A DNA stretch of 19,484 bases from Candidatus Mcinerneyibacterium aminivorans (GTDB lineage Bacteria; Macinerneyibacteriota; Macinerneyibacteria; Macinerneyibacteriales; Macinerneyibacteriaceae): assembly GCA_008086245.1 (NCBI GenBank), contig VSIX01000097.1, forward strand, positions 1 through 19,484, in the 5' to 3' direction. The notes under the pieces are model-generated. The model was given only the letters and a program-made list of their open reading frames with translations. It made no database searches and was not told the DNA's origin. The translations under genes were made by a program, and so were the position numbers. This document shows positions 14,165 to 19,484 of this stretch, piece after piece. The stretch's first letter is position 1, and each line of letters opens with the position of its first letter.

Positions 14165-16822
14165 TTATTCTCCATTTATTTTATAAATTTTATTTAATTT
14201 TCTATTACTGTTGCTTACACAGTCCAATACCTCTTTCTTTGCTGTAAAATACAAGAACTGGAACCCCTCTTCAGCAAGGTCAAAAAGAATCTCGAGCTGT
14301 TTTTTCAATCTATTGATATCTGATTTGACAAATGGATCATCGAATAAATAAAATCCTTTTTTCTCATTAAAAATCTTACTTCCCATTGCAAGTCTAATCG
14401 ATAAATAAAGTTGATCTAATGTTCCACCCGAAAGCTGATAGGGTTCAAGTAATTTACCCGTTGATTTCTTCACTTTAATAGAAGCATTTTTTGAGTCAAA
14501 AATAATTTCATCATACCTATGATTTGTTATTTTTTTAAAGTATTTTGCAGCATCAGTTTCCTTTCCAAAAAGCTCAGATACTTTTTTTGTTTCTTCCTTT
14601 TTTAATTCATTTATTAATTCAATTGTTAAAACACTTTCCTCAAACCTTTTTTCCCATCTTTCCACGAAATTTTTTAATTCATTTTTGATTTTTTCCAGAT
14701 CTGCAATCGTTTCCGTATAATAATGTTCTTCAGCATCCCTGAAAATCTCATCATTGATCTTAATTTCGATCCTGTTCAATTTTTCTTCGTACTTTTCTAT
14801 ATTTTCCTTTATTTCAGAAATTTCTTCGGTATAACTTTCAATATCATTTTTTATATCCTGGTATTTTTTTTCTGTATACCTAAATCTTTCAGCCTTATTT
14901 TTATACTTATCAAGTTTTCTTAGACTTTTTTTAAAATATTCAATTATTTCTTTGACCTTATCTATATCAAAATTGATATCTTCATTTAAAATATAATTCA
15001 GTTCTTTTACCCTGTCTTTAGCGCTTTCAATATATCCAAATTTTTCTTCCAGTTTATTTTTATATTCAGAAATACTGCTAACACCTTCAATGCCGAGTAT
15101 ATTTTGTTTTTCAAATGTAAGTTCTCTTATTTTTTTCTCAATATCTATTTTTTCCCGTTCATATTCTTTTATGTTTTTTTCAATAGTATTAATTTCTGCC
15201 TTCAGTTTATCCACTTTTCTATTCATAAGGTTAAATTCATTCCGGAAGTTTTTTAATTCTTTAAGCAATTTATCCTTTTTATCAGTGCTGCCAAGTTTGA
15301 TTTTTAACTTCTCTATTTCTTTTTTGCTATTATTTATTTCCTCCATCAGGCTATCATATTTATCCTGAATTCTATTTTTTTCTCTTAATTTTTTTTCGTA
15401 CTCAATTTTGGCATCTTCAAAATCATTTTTAATATTATCAATTACCGATAAAATATTTTCCTTATCGACACTTTTCCCCGCGACTTTTTTCAGCAATACT
15501 TTTACCCTTTTATATATTTTTTTATATTTTGAGCTCTTATACAGATAAGAACCCGAAATAATCCCCGATAATAAAAATAGAAAAGAGAATATTCCCAATG
15601 CGGCTTTTAAATAAATTGAAGGATAAAAACCAAGAATTACCAAAATCATCATTGAGAGTATAAATGTGAGAACCGATGCTTTCCTTCCCGTTTTTATTTT
15701 ATCAGAAACTAAGTCTAATTCGGGATATATTTCTTCAAGCCGGTATATTAACTGGCTGCTGGTATCAATTTTTTCCTTTTTTTTCTTTAATTGCCGGTAA
15801 ACTTTTTCCTTCTCATCATAAACATCTTCTATTTTATTTTTTTTATTTTTAATTTTGTTTAATTCGAGAGTTTGGGTTTCTATATTTTCAAAACGATTTT
15901 TTAATTCATTATAATAAGGTTCGTCTTCTTCCAAACTCTGTTTCTTTTCTAAACTGCTATTTAATTCTTCCTTTATATTATCCAGTCTTTCCTGCTGACT
16001 TTTAATTTTTGTATTTCTATCCTTAAGCTCCACTTTTTTATTTTCCAAATCCCGTTCAATATTTTTTAATCTTTGATGTTTATCATTTGTTATTTTCCTG
16101 TAGCTGTCAATTTTTTCATTAATATTTTTTAGATCGTTTACAAGTTTTTGGCTTTTTTCATATTTTATTCTTTTTTTTGCATCCTCCAGATTTTTTAATG
16201 TATTTCTTTTATTATTTAATTTATTCTTCAGTTCTACCTTTTCTTTAACTAATTTGTCATAATCTTTTTCTTTTAAATATTTAATTGTTTCATCAACAAT
16301 TTCGATATATTTTTTTGCTTTTTCAACTCTACTTCCAAGCTGATTATTATTTTTTGTACTTGCAATTTTTGTATAGTTGTCAGTTAAATTTCCTATATCC
16401 CTGATGTTCTCTTTTATTTTCTCAATTTTTTCAGTTTTTAAGCCAACCAGTTTGTTTGTAAAATCAATATAGTATTTATCCTCTTTTATTCTCAGATCAC
16501 TATCCCTTATTAAAAATATATTATTAAAATCTTCCATTGTTAAATTATAATCTTCCAGAAATGTATTATCCTCCGGATATTTAATTTCTTCATTCTCATT
16601 TTTAATATAAACAAATCCCTCAGGGGATTCTTCAACTCTCTCGAGTTTGTCAATTAAATTTCTATGGGTCTTTTTTCTTATAAAAAATTTAATTAAAGCC
16701 TCGAGCAAAAGGGTTTTTCCTTCTTCATTATTTCCATAAATTAAATTAAAATTGTTGAGATTATCAATTTTTATATCTTCCAGGGGTCCGTATTTTAATA
16801 AATTGATTTTTTTAATTTTCAT
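14165..16822 (-). CDS. Rad50/SbcC-like (YhaN-type) ATPase with a membrane hairpin and no zinc hook
   Basis: The 885-residue protein has Rad50 architecture. The N-terminal Walker A is GNNEEGKT (30-37), and long coiled coils span about 165-370 and 460-750. The C-terminal signature is LSGGT (797-801), followed by QLYLSIRLA and Walker B YLFDDPF (825-831), where the second Asp replaces the usual Glu. There is no CxxC zinc hook: the only cysteine is Cys868. At the coiled-coil apex are two hydrophobic segments (about 383-401 and 405-427), as in the B. subtilis YhaN group, so the apex should sit in the inner membrane with both ATPase ends in the cytoplasm. It overlaps the phosphoesterase gene by 11 bases and almost certainly forms a complex with it. 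A role in DNA end processing is inferred from the family. Confidence 0.87.
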   Translation of the reverse strand: MKIKKINLLKYGPLEDIKIDNLNNFNLIYGNNEEGKTLLLEALIKFFIRKKTHRNLIDKLERVEESPEGFVYIKNENEEIKYPEDNTFLEDYNLTMEDFNNIFLIRDSDLRIKEDKYYIDFTNKLVGLKTEKIEKIKENIRDIGNLTDNYTKIASTKNNNQLGSRVEKAKKYIEIVDETIKYLKEKDYDKLVKEKVELKNKLNNKRNTLKNLEDAKKRIKYEKSQKLVNDLKNINEKIDSYRKITNDKHQRLKNIERDLENKKVELKDRNTKIKSQQERLDNIKEELNSSLEKKQSLEEDEPYYNELKNRFENIETQTLELNKIKNKKNKIEDVYDEKEKVYRQLKKKKEKIDTSSQLIYRLEEIYPELDLVSDKIKTGRKASVLTFILSMMILVILGFYPSIYLKAALGIFSFLFLLSGIISGSYLYKSSKYKKIYKRVKVLLKKVAGKSVDKENILSVIDNIKNDFEDAKIEYEKKLREKNRIQDKYDSLMEEINNSKKEIEKLKIKLGSTDKKDKLLKELKNFRNEFNLMNRKVDKLKAEINTIEKNIKEYEREKIDIEKKIRELTFEKQNILGIEGVSSISEYKNKLEEKFGYIESAKDRVKELNYILNEDINFDIDKVKEIIEYFKKSLRKLDKYKNKAERFRYTEKKYQDIKNDIESYTEEISEIKENIEKYEEKLNRIEIKINDEIFRDAEEHYYTETIADLEKIKNELKNFVERWEKRFEESVLTIELINELKKEETKKVSELFGKETDAAKYFKKITNHRYDEIIFDSKNASIKVKKSTGKLLEPYQLSGGTLDQLYLSIRLAMGSKIFNEKKGFYLFDDPFVKSDINRLKKQLEILFDLAEEGFQFLYFTAKKEVLDCVSNSNRKLNKIYKINGE

Positions 16823-17897
16823 ATTTTAGTCCTGCCATAGCTTTAATCATAATTTTTTTTAATTTATCCTTTTTCTCTTTTTTATATTTTTTTTCATCGA
16901 TTAAATCTATAAATTTCTTAAAGATATCCGATTCCAGAATAAAAGAAATTTCCTTAAAATTGAATTTAATATCAGATGAATCATAATTTATATTTTTTTT
17001 ATTAAGCAATTCATTTACAAAATCTACCATTTCCTCTTCATTAATATTCCATTTATCTCCGTTAAAAAAACCGTTAATTTCCATAATTAGATTACTGTCT
17101 TTCTCTACTTCTTTTATCATTTTTCTAATTTCATCCACAGGTGAAATTTCAGAATACGGATCTAAATCTATTTTCTTAAAATCATAATAAAAAGAATTTA
17201 ATTTCAAAGGCTTTGGTTTCTCATTAGAAGATATATAGTTGATTCTTCTTTTACCGAGCTCCTTTTTAGTTATAGATACCGGCGACCCGGGATATATAAA
17301 GTAACTCTCTTTTTCAATCTCAAAAATATTGTAGGAAGTGTGAAAATGTCCTGCAAGAATATAATCAACTCCCACATCTTTAAAATCATCAATTCTTACT
17401 GGCATATATCTTGTATCTTCTTCATTTCCGTAATCCTCTTTTGAAAAAAAAGAATCTATCAATTCCCCGTGAAATAAAAGAATGTTTAATTTGTTTTTGT
17501 TTATATTCTCTTTTACATATTCCAGTTGTTTTAATATTTTCTCATTGGTCATGTTTTGCTGATAGGGTAAACCCCATATTGTAATTTTGTCTTTGATTAC
17601 GGGGTTTTCTATACTATTTATCGGAATTAAATTATCGCCAAAGTAATCTCCCTCCTGAATAGCAGTTATATCGTGATTTCCGGGAATAAAAAATATATCA
17701 AAGCTCAAATCGGAAAAGAGCTCTCTTAAATTATTCTGTAGGATACTGCCAGAAATATTTTTATCAAATAGATCTCCGGCAATAAAAAGGTAATCTATTT
17801 CCCTTTTTTCGCATAGAGAAATCAAAGTTTCAAGAGCTTCCCACCTTTTATCTTTATATTCTTTTAAATGAATGTCGGCTGTATGAATTATTTGCAT
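16812..17897 (-). CDS. Mre11/SbcD-like (YhaO-type) metallophosphoesterase
   Basis: The 361-residue protein carries all five calcineurin-like phosphoesterase motifs of the Mre11/SbcD family. These are DIH (Asp8, His10), GDLFD (Asp42), GNHD (74-76), FHGEL (His143) and GHFH (His184, His186). The metal site for two Mn2+ is therefore complete. The C-terminal 70 residues are Lys-rich and helical and probably dock on the Rad50-like partner, whose gene overlaps this one by 11 bases. The length is a little short of E. coli SbcD and similar to YhaO. The expected role is Mn-dependent nuclease activity on DNA ends in the cytoplasm or nucleoid. No ribosome-binding site precedes the ATG; a likely -10 box lies only nine bases upstream, so the mRNA may be leaderless. 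Confidence 0.9.
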   Translation of the reverse strand: MQIIHTADIHLKEYKDKRWEALETLISLCEKREIDYLFIAGDLFDKNISGSILQNNLRELFSDLSFDIFFIPGNHDITAIQEGDYFGDNLIPINSIENPVIKDKITIWGLPYQQNMTNEKILKQLEYVKENINKNKLNILLFHGELIDSFFSKEDYGNEEDTRYMPVRIDDFKDVGVDYILAGHFHTSYNIFEIEKESYFIYPGSPVSITKKELGKRRINYISSNEKPKPLKLNSFYYDFKKIDLDPYSEISPVDEIRKMIKEVEKDSNLIMEINGFFNGDKWNINEEEMVDFVNELLNKKNINYDSSDIKFNFKEISFILESDIFKKFIDLIDEKKYKKEKKDKLKKIMIKAMAGLKYEN

Positions 17898-17906
17898 AAC
17901 TATTTA

Positions 17907-17935
17907 AGTATAAAAAAGAAATAGGAAAATACAAA
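17907..17935 (-). promoter_or_regulatory. Likely promoter of the nuclease operon
   Basis: On the minus strand, TTTGTA (17930-17935) and TATACT (17907-17912) are 17 bp apart. The -10 box ends nine bases before the ATG of the phosphoesterase gene. The -35 is a poor match, so the case rests on the -10 and the absence of a Shine-Dalgarno site. Confidence 0.45.
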
Positions 17936-17944
17936 GGATTTTTT

Positions 17945-17967
17945 GCAAAATCAATATTTGATTTTGC
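17945..17967. repeat. Short hairpin, 10-bp stem
   Basis: GCAAAATCAA (17945-17954) and TTGATTTTGC (17958-17967) pair perfectly around TAT. It abuts composite repeat copy 2 in the same relative position as the hairpin that follows copy 1. It is upstream of the nuclease operon rather than downstream of a gene, so it is not a terminator for any gene I see. Confidence 0.65.
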
Positions 17968-18015
17968 AGTGACGGAAGCAATTCATATAAAACTTTTGGT
18001 AATGAGTGACGGATG
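17968..18015 (-). repeat. Composite intergenic repeat, copy 2
   Basis: Read on the minus strand it starts with CATCCGTCACTCATTAC, identical to 222-238, and ends with GCTTCCGTCACT, matching ACTTCTGTCACT of copy 1. The spacing is similar (48 versus 51 bp), while the middle has diverged. The outer CATTACCT part of copies 1 and 3 is absent. Confidence 0.7.
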
Positions 18016-18114
18016 ATTAATCAAATAACAGAGTACAGAGAAAAAAGTACAAAGAAAAATATTCAAAAAATAATTGAGAAGTTTCCCGTGAAATGTATTT
18101 TGTATGCGACACAA

Positions 18115-18282
18115 GAAGATTCCGGGATTTCGTTCGCTTTGCTCACTTCACCCGGAATTTACATAATTATAACAGAAAAGGAATCTTCCTGATGTAGCAA
18201 GTGCAGCGAGTGGAATTTTCATTACTAATATTTTATTATTATGAAAATTCCGGCCGTAGTGAAACGGAGTGCCGGAATCTTC
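18115..18282. repeat. Cluster of three related palindromic units
   Basis: Three units share the ends ATGWAAATTCC and GGAATCTTC (or GGAAGATTCC) around a variable, more GC-rich middle. They are 18115-18164 (minus), 18180-18222 (minus) and 18241-18282 (plus). The first and third can each fold on an 8-bp stem: ATTCCGGG/CCCGGAAT (18119-18126, 18151-18158) and ATTCCGGC/GCCGGAAT (18247-18254, 18271-18278). The second and third face each other, making GGAATTTTCAT/ATGAAAATTCC (18212-18222, 18241-18251) a perfect 11-bp stem. Confidence 0.7.
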
Positions 18283-18329
18283 TGGTATTACATTTAAATT
18301 TATTTCTTCAAAGAATTTACATTCAAGCA

Positions 18330-18408
18330 CATTACCTAAAAGTACTTCTATGGCATAACATCCGTCATGCGTTACATGGAAGTACCACAGAAACTTACTT
18401 CCGTTACT
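18330..18408 (+). repeat. Composite intergenic repeat, copy 3
   Basis: This runs from CATTACCT to ACTTCCGTTACT and aligns over its length with 193-272, including AGTACTTCTATGG against ATTACTTCTTTGT and CATCCGTCATGCGTTAC against CATCCGTCACTCATTAC. It is a diverged full-length partner of copy 1. Confidence 0.65.
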
Positions 18409-18522
18409 AACATCTCGGCCCTAACTTATGGGTCAGTTTGACTGCAAGAAATTTTTCATATCCCAATATTTTCTTTTATTACATTTAAGTTTTTTTCTGG
18501 TTCTAGGTCTGGTTCTGGTGCT

Positions 18523-18543
18523 AAAAATCACAGAGTGATTTTT
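18523..18543. repeat. AAAATCAC...GTGATTTT hairpin
   Basis: AAAAATCAC (18523-18531) and GTGATTTTT (18535-18543) form a perfect 9-bp stem with an AGA loop. Compared with the hairpin at 379-401, the G-C pair in ATCGC/GCGAT is replaced by the A-T pair in ATCAC/GTGAT, a compensatory change. No gene ends here, but it could insulate the FKBP promoter from upstream transcription. Confidence 0.65.
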
Positions 18544-18549
18544 AATACA

Positions 18550-18577
18550 TTGACATCGAACCTCATTACTTTATTAT
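18550..18577 (+). promoter_or_regulatory. Likely promoter of the FKBP gene
   Basis: A perfect TTGACA (18550-18555) is followed after 16 bp by TATTAT (18572-18577). Transcription would start near 18584, about 34 bases before the chosen start codon. Confidence 0.6.
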
Positions 18578-18617
18578 CATATTTAAGCAAATATTAAAAA
18601 ATATGAAAGGAGAAATA

Positions 18618-19058
18618 ATGGCAAAACCTGAAGATGGAAATATTGTTGTTGTTAATTATACAGGGAAATTGAAAGATGGGACTATTTTTGATTCCACAAA
18701 TGGAGAAGATAGAGATGCCTTTGAATTTAAGCTGGGTGAAAATAAGGTGATCCCAAAATTTGAAGAAACTGTAAAAGAGATGGAAAAAGGAGAAGAAAAA
18801 ACTGTCGAGATCAAATCAGAAGATGCATATGGAGAAGAAAAAGATGATTTGATATTTGAAATGCCGAAATCTAAACTTCCCGACGATTTAGAACCCCAGA
18901 AGGAAAGAACCCTTCAAATGCAGGATAACAAAGGCAACCCATTTTATGCAACTATCAAGGATATAAAGGATGAAACTCTCGTTCTGGATGCAAATCATCC
19001 GCTAGCAGGAAAAGATCTTACATTTGAAATAGAACTGGTTGATATAAAAAAAGACTGA
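18618..19058 (+). CDS. FKBP-type peptidyl-prolyl isomerase, SlyD-like
   Basis: I start at the ATG at 18618 (146 residues, MAKPEDGN), because AAAGGAG at 18606-18612 is correctly spaced before it. The ATG at 18603 lies before that site and would add MKGEI. The FKBP fold is interrupted by an insert-in-flap domain (about 70-125), as in SlyD, and resumes at NHPLAGKDLTFEIELVDI. VVVNYTGKLKDGTIFDS, KLGENKVIPKFEE and EDAYGEE are typical. It lacks the His/Cys-rich metal-binding tail of E. coli SlyD. Its expected role is cytoplasmic prolyl isomerisation and chaperone activity. It has its own promoter, is the only plus-strand gene here and has no operon partner in view. Confidence 0.92.
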   Translation: MAKPEDGNIVVVNYTGKLKDGTIFDSTNGEDRDAFEFKLGENKVIPKFEETVKEMEKGEEKTVEIKSEDAYGEEKDDLIFEMPKSKLPDDLEPQKERTLQMQDNKGNPFYATIKDIKDETLVLDANHPLAGKDLTFEIELVDIKKD

Positions 19059-19150
19059 TTTAAAAAATCACTAACATGATTTCAATTGCGAATACAGGCT
19101 GTAAAGAAATAGCAACTAATTAATGAATATCCAAAAAATTTTAGAAAACA

Positions 19151-19235
19151 GTCATCCTGAATTTATTTCAGGATCTACTCTAAAAGACTATATATCAATC
19201 AATTATAGAAGATGCTGAAACAAGTTCAGCATGAC
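19151..19235. repeat. REP/BIME-like inverted pair
   Basis: Two 26-base arms (19151-19176 plus, 19210-19235 minus) match at 22 of 26 positions in inverted orientation, 33 bases apart. Each arm contains its own small palindrome: CCTGAA...TTTCAGG on the left, GCTGAA...TTCAGC on the right. Two of the four differences are a C-to-G and a G-to-C that pair with each other, so the hairpin is preserved. The sequence resembles the widespread GTCATNCTGAAC-TTGTTTCAG intergenic repeats. Confidence 0.75.
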
Positions 19236-19419
19236 GTAGGTTTTTAGTAGTTAGTTGTTCGTGTTAGGTTTGAAAATTTCTATGAGAATATTTTACAAAC
19301 ACAAACACTAAGACATTAAATATCTGTGTGATTTGAAAAATTCAGAAAACAGAATCCACCTAATACTTCAGGGTAGTTTGTACCTCAGAAAAAAGAATTT
19401 ACAAATAATAAAAACACCT

Positions 19420-19439
19420 GACGCAGATGGACGCAGATT
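19420..19439. repeat. Tandem 10-mer, two copies
   Basis: GACGCAGATG is followed directly by GACGCAGATT. It is a short degenerate tandem repeat with no gene nearby. Confidence 0.5.
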
Positions 19440-19484
19440 AACACTGTTTATAAGTGAAACCATCCATGTAACTCATAAGAGATA

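Larger units (their letters stand above)
17898..18602. other. Gene-free divergent region packed with repeats
   Basis: This 705-base region separates the minus-strand nuclease operon from the plus-strand FKBP gene. It holds the operon promoter, a 10-bp hairpin (17945-17967) and composite repeat copy 2. A cluster of three palindromic units, composite repeat copy 3, an imprecise TGGTTCT tandem stretch (about 18497-18521), another hairpin (18523-18543) and the FKBP promoter follow. Small reading frames at 18148-18330 and 18201-18410 run through the repeats and are not credible genes. Confidence 0.6.
19059..19484. other. Gene-free right end with REP-like repeats
   Basis: No gene is visible. It starts with a weak AAATCA/TGATTT hairpin (19065-19082) shortly after the FKBP stop; no T-run follows, so it is a poor terminator. 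A REP-like inverted pair follows (19151-19235). There is also a short tandem GACGCAGATG/GACGCAGATT (19420-19439) of the kind that recurs between genes in many bacterial genomes. Confidence 0.55.

Noticed and set aside
18148-18410. Two overlapping small reading frames (60 and 69 codons) on opposite strands
   Set aside because: Both lie inside the palindrome cluster and composite repeat copy 3; composition and position show no sign of coding.
17898-18602. CRISPR array
   Set aside because: The repeats are few, irregularly spaced, in both orientations and palindromic, with no uniform spacers and no cas genes.
19065-19082. Intrinsic terminator of the FKBP gene
   Set aside because: The 6-bp stem is weak and no T-run follows on the plus strand; I keep it only as a member of the hairpin family.
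19359-19385. Fourth copy of the composite repeat
   Set aside because: AATACTTCAGGGTAGT and TACCTCAG echo parts of copy 1, but the core CATCCGTCAC is missing and the match is too short to trust.

Overview
This is a low-GC window, roughly 30% by eye. It is coding-dense and carries strong Shine-Dalgarno sites of the AGGAGG type. The host looks like a double-membraned (diderm) bacterium: there is a TolC-family outer-membrane channel with its periplasmic adaptor, two lipoproteins with lipoboxes, and a type IV prepilin. The CoA-disulfide/polysulfide reductase and a YhaO/YhaN-type nuclease-ATPase pair fit an anaerobe or facultative anaerobe. I cannot name the phylum from the sequence alone.

Layout. 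Fifteen of the sixteen genes lie on the minus strand between 401 and 17897; only an FKBP-type prolyl isomerase near the right end is on the plus strand. Reading the minus strand from the right, the first unit (17897 to 12146) is an operon of four genes. These are a Mre11/SbcD-like metallophosphoesterase, a Rad50-like ATPase with membrane segments in place of the zinc hook, an Eis-like GNAT acetyltransferase and a dimethylargininase (DDAH). Next comes a stand-alone CoA-disulfide reductase fused to rhodanese (12024 to 10288), then an orphan prepilin (9919 to 9515). The third unit (9394 to 2492) is a complete seven-gene drug/solute efflux operon in the order TetR regulator, membrane-fusion lipoprotein, ABC ATPase, TolC, ABC ATPase, permease, permease. 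It begins at a near-consensus sigma70-type promoter and ends at a likely hairpin terminator. Last come a small SAM-dependent methyltransferase and a three-repeat PPC-like lipoprotein that ends at a strong hairpin.

The efflux operon matches the E. coli YbhG-YbhF-YbhS-YbhR logic. Here, however, the two ATPase halves that YbhF fuses are separate genes with the TolC gene between them. One half has lost the H-loop histidine and the other has an altered ABC signature, so the expected heterodimer should have one canonical and one degenerate ATP site.

The gene-free ends (1-400, 17898-18602, 19059-19484) and the gap 9920-10287 hold short repeats instead of genes. They include three diverged copies of a composite element of 50 to 80 bp, five short hairpins built on AAAATC and GATTTT arms with compensatory base changes, a cluster of three palindromic units, and a REP/BIME-like inverted pair. 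I see no CRISPR array, tRNA, rRNA, transposase or phage gene. The least ordinary items are the hookless membrane-linked Rad50-like protein in its four-gene operon, the asymmetric split ATPase pair, and the repeat families.
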